Assembly (NCBI GenBank): GCA_014380155.1
Contig: JACMKJ010000273.1
Coordinates: forward strand, 1-13,292
Reading direction: 5' to 3'
DNA: 13,292 nt
Origin: Rhizobacter sp.
Lineage (GTDB): Bacteria > Pseudomonadota > Gammaproteobacteria > Burkholderiales > Burkholderiaceae_C
The notes beneath the pieces were generated by a model. It had not been told where the DNA came from and searched no databases. It saw only the letters and a list, made by a program, of their open reading frames with translations. Both the position numbers and the translations under genes were made by a program. Of the stretch, positions 5,885 to 11,946 are shown piece by piece (position 1 is the first letter of the stretch; every line of letters starts with the position of its first letter).

Positions 5885-6861
5885 GCTTCCAGCACCAGCA
5901 CGCCGCGCACTGTGAGAGTGGCGTCATCTCCAATCTCTTACGCCACCACGGCGTGCCCATGTCGGAGAGCCTGGCCTTCGGCCTCTCGGCCGGCCTGGCC
6001 TTCGCCTACCTGCCCTTCGTCAAGATCAACGGCCTGCCGCTGATAGCCTACCGCTCGCTGCCGCGCGCCATCATCAAGGGTTTGATCGGCCCGCTGGCCG
6101 CGCGCTTTCGCTTCGAGACCTTCCGCACGCCGCAAGCCGGTCAGCAACGGCTCGACAGCCTGCTGGCCAGCGGCCAGATCGTTGGGCTGCAGACCTCGGT
6201 CTACTGGTTGCCCTACTTTCCGCCCGACATGCGCTTTCACTTCAACGCGCACAACCTGCTGGTCTACGGCAAGGAGGGTGACGACTACCTTATCAGCGAC
6301 CCGGTGTTCGAGCACACGGTGCGCTGCGCAAGCGCCGACCTGTCACGCGCCCGCTTCGCCAAGGGGGCGCTGGCGCCCAAGGGCCTGCTGTACTACCCAC
6401 AGTCCATTGCTCGAAAGAGTGCCTCACCCGAAGCCGTGCGCGCCGCCATCCGCAAGAACTGCAACCGCATGCTGCCGCCCGTGCCCATCGCCGGTGTACG
6501 GGGCATGCGCCTGCTGGCGAGCAAGGTCGAGAAGCTGCCCGCCGCTGACCCGCAGAGCGCCGCTTTCATCGGCCACATCGTGCGCATGCAGGAAGAGATC
6601 GGCACCGGTGGCGCGGGCTTTCGCTTCATCTACGCCGCCTTCCTGCAAGAGGCGGCACAGCTGGCGCAACGACCGGTGCTGGCCGAATTCTCCGAGCGCC
6701 TCACCACCATCGGTGACGGCTGGCGTGCGCTGGCCTTGAAGGCCGCACGCATGGTCAAAGGCCGCGAGCCCGTCGACCCGCCGGCCATTGCAGCCAAGCT
6801 GCGCGAACAGGCCGCCCTCGAAGAAGCCTTCTTCAAAGAACTGAAAACCGCCGTGCGCTGA
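5881..6861 (+). CDS. BtrH_N-domain acyltransferase (papain-like fold)
   Basis: The 326-residue product opens with HCESGVISNLLRHHG (10-24) and SESLAFGLSAGLAFAY (28-43), the pattern of the BtrH N-terminal domain. BtrH, from butirosin biosynthesis, moves a gamma-glutamyl-aminohydroxybutyryl group from an acyl carrier protein to the amine of ribostamycin. Candidate catalytic residues are Cys11, His124 (in NAHNLLVYGKEGDDYLISDP) and Asp140, the Cys-His-Asp order of papain-like C39-type folds. The C-terminal part (about 180-326) is helical and resembles the DUF4872-type tail often fused to this domain. Overlaps are ATGA with the preceding gene and TGATG with the ABC ATPase. With a carrier protein in the same operon, an ACP-dependent transfer to an alcohol or amine acceptor is plausible. 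The acceptor is unknown. Confidence 0.83.
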   Translation: MSFQHQHAAHCESGVISNLLRHHGVPMSESLAFGLSAGLAFAYLPFVKINGLPLIAYRSLPRAIIKGLIGPLAARFRFETFRTPQAGQQRLDSLLASGQIVGLQTSVYWLPYFPPDMRFHFNAHNLLVYGKEGDDYLISDPVFEHTVRCASADLSRARFAKGALAPKGLLYYPQSIARKSASPEAVRAAIRKNCNRMLPPVPIAGVRGMRLLASKVEKLPAADPQSAAFIGHIVRMQEEIGTGGAGFRFIYAAFLQEAAQLAQRPVLAEFSERLTTIGDGWRALALKAARMVKGREPVDPPAIAAKLREQAALEEAFFKELKTAVR

Positions 6862-7778
6862 TGCTGGACATCAAGCACCTCGCCTACCGCTACCCGAAGG
6901 CGCCCGGTGCAGCCCTGAGCGATGTGTCACTGCAGGCCCAGCGCGGCAGCATCCTCGGCCTGCTGGGCCCCAACGGCGCCGGCAAGACCACGCTGATCTC
7001 GCACCTGGCCGGGCTGCTGCCGGTGCAACAAGGCGAGATCCTGATCGACGGCGAACCGCTGGCAACCGTGCGCGCCAAGACGCCCACCCGCATCGCCGTG
7101 GCGCCACAGGAGTACGCCTTCTATCCCATGCTCAGCGTGGCCGAAAACCTGGCCTGCTTTGCCGCGGCGGGGTGCCTGAGCGGCACCAAGAAGCACGAGC
7201 GCATCGCCGCCTGCCTGTCCTTCGCGCAGCTGGAGCGTTTTGCCGGCACCCGCGCTGAACACCTCTCAGGCGGTTTGAAGCGCCGGCTCAACCTCGCGAT
7301 CGCACTGCTGCCCGAGCCCGAGCTGATGCTGTTCGATGAGCCCACCGTCGGTGTCGACCCGCAATCGCGTGCCTTCGTCCTCGACGCCATCAAGGCACTC
7401 GCGAAGCAAGGTGCTGCTGTGATCTACACCTCGCACTACATGGAAGAGATCGAGGCCATCGCCGACCAGGTGGTGATCCTCGACCACGGCCAAGTGCTGC
7501 GCGCCGGCTCGCTCGACGAGCTGCTGTCGCAACACGCCTATGCGATGACGCTGGCGGCGGATGGCATCACTGCGGAAGCGCTGGCCACGCTGCTGTCGCA
7601 ATTCGGCGCGGTCGAGCCCCTCGGCGAGCGCATGCGACTGCAGTTGAGCGTGTCGCCCGCCACCGTGCTCGCCGCGCTCGACGCCGCCGGGGCACACGTG
7701 CGCCACGCCGAGTTTGGCCGCGCCAACCTGGAGCAGCTTTTCATGTCGCTCACCCAACGCTCGTTGCGCGACTCGTGA
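6861..7778 (+). CDS. ABC transporter ATP-binding protein (exporter)
   Basis: This 305-residue nucleotide-binding subunit has all motifs intact: Walker A GPNGAGKT (36-43), Q-loop Gln83 (APQEYAFYPM), signature LSGGLKRR (135-142), Walker B LMLFDEPT (155-162), D-loop GVDPQSR, and switch His192 (YTSHYMEE). After about residue 225 a C-terminal extension (TAEALATLLSQFG...) resembles the tail of ABC-2/CcmA- and drug-exporter-type ATPases. It begins by TGATG overlap with the BtrH-like gene and ends by TGATG with the permease gene, so the two proteins form one transporter, presumably a dimer of each. Context makes export of the lipid or resorcinol product the likely job; the substrate is inferred. There is no substrate-binding protein nearby, as expected for an exporter. 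Confidence 0.93.
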   Translation: MLDIKHLAYRYPKAPGAALSDVSLQAQRGSILGLLGPNGAGKTTLISHLAGLLPVQQGEILIDGEPLATVRAKTPTRIAVAPQEYAFYPMLSVAENLACFAAAGCLSGTKKHERIAACLSFAQLERFAGTRAEHLSGGLKRRLNLAIALLPEPELMLFDEPTVGVDPQSRAFVLDAIKALAKQGAAVIYTSHYMEEIEAIADQVVILDHGQVLRAGSLDELLSQHAYAMTLAADGITAEALATLLSQFGAVEPLGERMRLQLSVSPATVLAALDAAGAHVRHAEFGRANLEQLFMSLTQRSLRDS

Positions 7779-8935
7779 TGCTGGCCGCGCTGATCAAGAA
7801 GGAACTGCTGGCCCTGGTGCGAGACGTGCACGGCCTGGCCGCGCTGTTCGTGATGCCGGTGATCTTCATCATCATCATGTCGCTCGCGCTGAAGGACTAC
7901 TACAGCCCGCCGCAGCGCAGCCTGCGTTACGCGGTCGATGCGCAAGACACCGGTGCGCTGGCCACCTCGCTGGCCATCGCGTGGCAGCGCCATCACGGCA
8001 CGCCCGAGGCGCTGCCCGCCGACTGGCAACAGCAGCTGCGCGACGGCCGGCTCAAGTACGTGCTGGTGTTGCAACGTGGCCTGTCCGACGAACTTGCGCT
8101 GCCGTCGCTGCCCACCACCGCACGCATCCAGTTGCTCGCCGAACCGGGCCTCGACGGCAACCTGTTCAATACGCTGAAGGCCGAACTCGCCGGCAATGCG
8201 GGCGAGCTGAAAGCGCGCACCGCGCTCGCCGAAACCGACGCCCCGCCTCCGCCGCCCGACGCCTCGATGCACGCGCTGGTGCGCGCTGAACGTTTTGGCA
8301 ACCGCGGCCCGCGGCCGAGCGCCGTGCAGCAGAACGTGCCGGCCTGGCTGGTGTTCGGCATGTTCTTCGTGATCGCGTCGCTGTCCAGCCTGGTCGTGGC
8401 CGAGCGTGGCAGCGGCACGCTCGCACGGCTGCAGAGCCTGGGTGTGCCGCGCGGCGTGCTGCTGGCGTCGAAGGCCTTGCCCTACCTCGGTGTGAACGCC
8501 TTGCAGGCGGCACTGATGCTCGCCGTGGGCGTGTGGCTGATGCCGCTGCTCGGTGGCGACGCCTTGTCGCTCGCCGGCATCCACTGGGGCGCGCTGCTCA
8601 CCGCCTTGTTCGCCATCGGCCTGGCCGCCGTGAGCATGGCACTGGCGCTGGCCTGCGCGGTGCGCACCCACGCGCAGGCCGCCGCCATCGGGCCGATTGC
8701 CAATGTGCTGATGGCCGCCATTGGCGGCATCATGGTGCCCAAGTTCGTGATGCCCGCAGCGATGCAGAAGCTGGCCGAACTGTCGCCCATGAACTGGGGG
8801 CTGGAAGCACTGCTCAACGTTTTGCTGCGCGGCGGTGACGTGGCGAGCACACTGCCCCATGTGCTGCGCCTGGGCGGCTTTGCCGCGCTGATGTTCTTGA
8901 TCGCCCTGTTGCTGTTTCAACGCCCTGCACGATGA
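7778..8935 (+). CDS. ABC-2 type transporter permease
   Basis: This 385-residue inner-membrane protein has the ABC2_membrane_3 layout. There is one N-terminal helix (about 20-37), a long extracytoplasmic domain (about 40-185) and then five helices (about 188-206, 233-255, 270-293, 300-318, 365-381). The stretch VVAERGSGTLARLQSLGVPRGVLLASKALPY between helices is the typical coupling segment of ABC-2 exporters. The start was chosen at the ATG at 7778 (TGATG with the ATPase stop), matching the junction style of the previous gene; the GTG at 7775 is an alternative adding one residue. A proline run in the large loop (DAPPPPPDAS) is a likely flexible linker. It ends by ATGA overlap with the carrier-protein gene, tying export to synthesis. 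The substrate is inferred from neighbours only. Confidence 0.92.
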   Translation: MLAALIKKELLALVRDVHGLAALFVMPVIFIIIMSLALKDYYSPPQRSLRYAVDAQDTGALATSLAIAWQRHHGTPEALPADWQQQLRDGRLKYVLVLQRGLSDELALPSLPTTARIQLLAEPGLDGNLFNTLKAELAGNAGELKARTALAETDAPPPPPDASMHALVRAERFGNRGPRPSAVQQNVPAWLVFGMFFVIASLSSLVVAERGSGTLARLQSLGVPRGVLLASKALPYLGVNALQAALMLAVGVWLMPLLGGDALSLAGIHWGALLTALFAIGLAAVSMALALACAVRTHAQAAAIGPIANVLMAAIGGIMVPKFVMPAAMQKLAELSPMNWGLEALLNVLLRGGDVASTLPHVLRLGGFAALMFLIALLLFQRPAR

Positions 8936-9198
8936 GCTCTCCCACACTGATTGCCGAACTCAAAGCCCTGGTGCTCGAAGCCGCTGAAAAAGCCGAGCCA
9001 GAGGGTGGCCTCACCGACGACGAAGCGCTGTTCGGCCCCGAGTCGCGACTGGCGCTCGACTCGCTGGATGCATTGCAGGTGTCGATGGCGATTCAAACCC
9101 GTTATGGTTTGCGCATGCCCGACAGCAAGGACACGCGGCGCGCGCTGACTTCCATTGCTCACCTGGCGCAGCACCTGGCGCTTCACCAAAAGGCATGA
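8932..9198 (+). CDS. Acyl carrier protein
   Basis: This is an 88-residue acidic, all-helical carrier protein. The phosphopantetheine site is the Ser44 of LALDSLDALQ, the canonical DSL motif. SLDALQVSMAIQTRYGLRMP corresponds to the recognition helix II and the following loop. The length is normal for a discrete type II carrier protein. It would hold growing or finished acyl chains for the downstream ketosynthase pair and for the DarB-like and BtrH-like enzymes. No dedicated phosphopantetheinyl transferase lies in the window, so activation must come from elsewhere in the genome. ATGA overlaps occur at both ends, with the permease and with the ketosynthase. Divergence from the housekeeping AcpP sequence suggests a pathway-specific carrier. 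Confidence 0.92.
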   Translation: MSSPTLIAELKALVLEAAEKAEPEGGLTDDEALFGPESRLALDSLDALQVSMAIQTRYGLRMPDSKDTRRALTSIAHLAQHLALHQKA

Positions 9199-10259
9199 AC
9201 GAGGTCTACCTCGCCGGCCGTGGCCTCGCGTCGGCGCTGGGGCCCGATGTGGCGAGCGCCCTCGTTTCACTGGCCCAAGGCGGTGTGCCGCCACGCCGCT
9301 TCGAGCTGGCCGACGGATCGGCGTGGCCGCTCTACTCGATGGCCGATGACGAGCCCGACTGGCCCACCCGCACACGCTGCATCACGCAGCGGGTGGCGGC
9401 CGAGAGCGGTGCGCTGGCCGGCGCACGCAGCGGCCCGCTCTTCATCGCCTCGTCGTCGCTCGACATCGGTTGGTTGGAGGAGAGCCACGACTTCGAGCGC
9501 GACTACCACCAGTTCGCCGAAACCGTCGCCGGCTGGCTCGATTGGCGTGGCCCGGTGTTCACCGCGTCGACTGCCTGCACTTCAGCACTGAACGCCGTTC
9601 TCAGCGCTCGCACGCTGATCCGCAGCGGCCAGGCCGACCACGCGTTGGTGCTGGGCATGGAGCTGCGCAACCGCGTCACCGTGGGTGGCTTTGGCGGTAT
9701 GCAGCTGCTCAGCGCCACCGGCGCGCTGCCCTTTGGCGAGGCGCGCAACGGGCTGGTGCTGGGCGAAGCAGTGGCGGCCTTGCACCTGTCGTCAACACCT
9801 TCGCGCTGGCGCGTGGCTGGTGGTGCGAATGTGGTTGACGGGCGTGACCCGGCCGGCACGGTGCCCAGCGCCGTCATCGCGATGTGCCGGCAGGCGCTCG
9901 CGAGCAGCGGTCTGCAAGTGGGCGACATCGCGCTCATCAAGCCGCAAGCGGCAGGCGGCGTGGGCAGTGATGCGACCGAAGCTCAGGCCCTGTGCGAGGT
10001 GTTCAGTTCATTGCCGCCACTGGTGTCGTTCAAGGCATCGATAGGCCACACGCTGGGCGCCTCGGGTGCAGCCGAGCTGGCCTTGCTCACCGCCAGCCTG
10101 GAGGCCGGTGTGTGGCCGCGCATCGACTACGCGCAAGACAGCTCACTGAACGCCGAGCTGTCGAAGCACGCGCCGCAACATGCGCGCCACGTGCTGGCCA
10201 GCATCCTCGGGTTCGGGGGCGGCCACACCGCCGTGGTGCTGGAGGATCACGAAGCATGA
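9195..10259 (+). CDS. Beta-ketoacyl-ACP synthase (KAS I/II-like) with altered first His
   Basis: This 354-residue elongating-type ketosynthase is shorter than the usual 400-410 residues. The nucleophile is Cys128 (FTASTACTSALNAV). Lys280 and His285 lie in SFKASIGHTLGASG, the normal K...GH motif, and the GFGGGHTAVVL end loop (339-349) is intact. The position of the first catalytic His (usual NAHGT) reads KPQAAGG, giving Gln251 by alignment to the conserved DATEAQA that follows (259-265). The enzyme therefore shows a Cys-Gln-His set, unlike the standard Cys-His-His. Decarboxylative condensation might be reduced or shifted toward acyl transfer. The start ATGA overlaps the carrier-protein stop, and the next gene overlaps by ATGA. 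It probably pairs with the following chain-length-factor-like protein. The family is certain; the catalytic status is open. Confidence 0.88.
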   Translation: MNEVYLAGRGLASALGPDVASALVSLAQGGVPPRRFELADGSAWPLYSMADDEPDWPTRTRCITQRVAAESGALAGARSGPLFIASSSLDIGWLEESHDFERDYHQFAETVAGWLDWRGPVFTASTACTSALNAVLSARTLIRSGQADHALVLGMELRNRVTVGGFGGMQLLSATGALPFGEARNGLVLGEAVAALHLSSTPSRWRVAGGANVVDGRDPAGTVPSAVIAMCRQALASSGLQVGDIALIKPQAAGGVGSDATEAQALCEVFSSLPPLVSFKASIGHTLGASGAAELALLTASLEAGVWPRIDYAQDSSLNAELSKHAPQHARHVLASILGFGGGHTAVVLEDHEA

Positions 10260-10732
10260 CCGGCTGGCGCACGCTCTCCCACGTGGTGGTTGACCCCTTG
10301 CCAGCCGACTGGCGCGAGCAACTCGCCACGCGCCTGGGCCAACGCCCACGCCGCATCGGGCCCTGGGCCGAGCTGGCTTTGTACGGCGCGCGGCTGTGTC
10401 TCGATGCCGCGCAAGAAACTGCCTTACCGGCAGGGGTGCAGCTTCGTGTGGCCAGCTTGAACGGCCCCGTGAGCGCCACGCGCGCCGTGGCCGAACAAGC
10501 CGGCACCGGTTTGCCACTGCCTTTCAGCTTCATGCAAAGCCAACCCAGCCAGATGCTGGCTGCGCTGAGCCAACACCTTGGCTGGCAAGGCGATGCACGG
10601 TTCACGTTGTGCCGCGACCCGCAGGCCCTGTTGCAACTCGCCCAGGACGAGTGTGGCCGGGGCGGGTTGTTGATCGGCTGGGTCGAAGATGGCCGGCGCT
10701 CGGAGTGGTGGAGGCTCGCGCCCCCACACTGA
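10256..10732 (+). CDS. Beta-ketoacyl synthase chain-length-factor-like protein
   Basis: This 158-residue protein resembles the N-terminal ketosynthase-like domain (Ketoacyl-synt_2 type) found as a partner of ketosynthases in aryl polyene and related type II systems. A region of the same layout as the neighbouring synthase's active site (LGWQGDARFTLCRDPQALL, about 108-126) has no Cys at the nucleophile position, where Asp-Pro occurs instead, so it should be non-catalytic. It is shorter than typical chain-length-factor homologues and lacks the C-terminal half with the His residues. It begins by ATGA overlap with the ketosynthase and is the last gene of the run. The stop is followed after 3 bp by the stop of a convergent gene. 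A structural or chain-length-setting role beside the synthase is the best inference. Confidence 0.78.
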   Translation: MTGWRTLSHVVVDPLPADWREQLATRLGQRPRRIGPWAELALYGARLCLDAAQETALPAGVQLRVASLNGPVSATRAVAEQAGTGLPLPFSFMQSQPSQMLAALSQHLGWQGDARFTLCRDPQALLQLAQDECGRGGLLIGWVEDGRRSEWWRLAPPH

Positions 10733-10735
10733 GGC

Positions 10736-11179
10736 TCAACCCTTGGTGCCGACGGTCAGCTTGTTGTCGACGGCCATCACGCCATCGACCTTCGTGACCA
10801 GGGTGGTGGCACGCTCGCGGGCCGTGGTGTTGGGCGCGGTGCCTTGCAGCAGCACGCGGCCACCCACGGTGTCGACATTGATGCGCAGCGCGCTCAGCTC
10901 GGCATCGCGTGCCAGCTCGGCGTTCACTGCGGTGGTGATCGCAGCGTCTTTCATCTTGTCGCCCACGGCATCGGCAGCGCGGCCCATGCCCTGTTGGGCT
11001 TCACGCGATTCCTGCTTCATGTCGCTCTTCATCTCGGCCGCCTTCTGCTCAGCACCCGCCACGGCGGTGTCGAGTTTCTGGCCTGCAGTCTTGTTATCGT
11101 CTTGGCGCTGGCAAGCGCCGAGCGCGAGAGCGACCGCAATGGCGCACAGCGTGGTGGTCGTGGTCTTGAGTGTCGTCAT
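10736..11179 (-). CDS. BON-domain lipoprotein (OsmY-like)
   Basis: This is a 147-residue secreted lipoprotein. A hydrophobic signal region (about 9-22) ends in the lipobox LGAC, with the acylated Cys at residue 23. An Ala/Lys/Glu-rich, probably helical segment (about 28-75; AGQKLDTAVAGAEQKAAEMK) is followed by one BON domain (about 77-145), recognisable by the alternating pattern in DAELSALRINVDTVGGRVLLQG and the VAVDNKL-type end. BON domains bind phospholipid surfaces and occur in envelope-stress proteins such as OsmY. The start is supported by AAGGA (complement of 11188-11192) 8 nt upstream. It runs opposite to the biosynthetic operon, with 3 bp between the two stops and no terminator visible. 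It is likely unrelated to the pathway. The family call is confident. Confidence 0.93.
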   Translation of the reverse strand: MTTLKTTTTTLCAIAVALALGACQRQDDNKTAGQKLDTAVAGAEQKAAEMKSDMKQESREAQQGMGRAADAVGDKMKDAAITTAVNAELARDAELSALRINVDTVGGRVLLQGTAPNTTARERATTLVTKVDGVMAVDNKLTVGTKG

Positions 11180-11336
11180 GGTGTGGTTCCTTCACTTCAT
11201 CGGACCCTGCGTCAGTGGGGGCGAATCCCGCACTCAGGCACGCAGGCCTTGAAGACACTCTAGGAACCACACGCCACGAATTCCATCGGCCATGGCCGCA
11301 CCGGCTTGTAGGAAATGGCTTGCTTGCGAGGGTGGT
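11180..11336. promoter_or_regulatory. Intergenic region upstream of the BON gene, with inverted repeats
   Basis: These 157 bp lie between the BON gene start and the DUF3501 stop. GTGTGGTTCCT (11181-11191) and AGGAACCACAC (11262-11272) are perfect 11-bp inverted copies, and the first overlaps the BON gene's ribosome site. A perfect 12-bp palindrome, CGGCCATGGCCG, lies at 11287-11298. Either could act in BON-gene regulation or as a barrier for the DUF3501 transcript. No T-tract is seen, and the matches could be chance. Confidence 0.35.
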
Positions 11337-11918
11337 TCAGCGCAAATCGCCAGCCAGGCTGGCAAGCGTCTCGGCGCTGATCTGCACATGGGCGGGGTAG
11401 TGAGTGTGGTCACAGCCCAGCTTCACCTGCGCGCCCGCACGCACCGCCTCGCGCGCGGCCTTGGGGAACTCGAAGCGCACGAAGTGCACCGCCGAGGTTT
11501 TTTCGTCGGTCTCGCGGTCGAGGTCTTCGTCGGCGATGGCATAGACGCGCGGGTGGCCTTCGACCTCGACGAACATGCGGTCTTCCACACCGATCAACCG
11601 GCCCAGCTCACGCCGGCGCTCATGCACGTCGGGGTATTCGATCAGCATCGTCGCCTTCCAGTTGCTGCCATCGGGCACCAGCGCGGCGTAGGCATCGATC
11701 TCGCTCTGGATGCCCTCTTCTTCGAAGATCTTCTCGATGTGCAGCATCTCCTGGATCTGCCTGCGGATCGTCATCTCGTCTTCGAACTGCACCGTGATGT
11801 GCTCGCCCAGGCTCACGCTGCGCAGCTTGCGGTGGCCGATGAAAGCGCGGGTGTGCTCCTTGCGGATCTTGGCGTAGGCCTGCAGGCTCATGAGGCTGTC
11901 GAGGGTGATGGTGGTCAT
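11337..11918 (-). CDS. DUF3501 family protein
   Basis: This 193-residue soluble protein has no signal peptide or membrane helix. The sequence (MTTITLDSLMSLQAYAKIRK at the start, then the acidic region EMLHIEKIFEEEGIQSEIDAY around 57-77) matches the uncharacterised DUF3501 family, which typically sits beside a GlpC/HdrD-like Fe-S protein, as here. AAGGAGG (complement of 11926-11932) is 7 nt before the ATG at 11918 and fixes the start; the in-frame ATG at 11957 would overlap the preceding stop and has no such site. The spacing of 28 bp to the upstream Fe-S gene's stop means one operon. Cys occurs only once (KLGCDHTHYPAHV near the C-terminus), beside several His residues, a possible metal-binding spot. 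The function is unknown; a partner role for the Fe-S protein is inferred. Confidence 0.88.
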   Translation of the reverse strand: MTTITLDSLMSLQAYAKIRKEHTRAFIGHRKLRSVSLGEHITVQFEDEMTIRRQIQEMLHIEKIFEEEGIQSEIDAYAALVPDGSNWKATMLIEYPDVHERRRELGRLIGVEDRMFVEVEGHPRVYAIADEDLDRETDEKTSAVHFVRFEFPKAAREAVRAGAQVKLGCDHTHYPAHVQISAETLASLAGDLR

Positions 11919-11925
11919 GGTGTGG

Positions 11926-11932
11926 CCTCCTT
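11926..11932 (-). promoter_or_regulatory. Strong Shine-Dalgarno AAGGAGG deciding the DUF3501 start
   Basis: CCTCCTT on the plus strand is AAGGAGG on the minus strand, 7 nt before the ATG at 11918. It is the best ribosome site in the window and rules out the upstream in-frame ATG. Confidence 0.8.
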
Positions 11933-11946
11933 CAAAGTCCATCTGT

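Noticed and set aside
7538..8947. 469-codon open frame on the minus strand
   Set aside because: It is antisense to the clear ABC permease gene and its composition is His/Gln/Arg-rich. It is a shadow frame.
11192..11290. Possible stress-sigma-type promoter (GGAATT on the minus strand) for the BON gene
   Set aside because: The downstream element does not match any consensus well enough at a fixed spacing.
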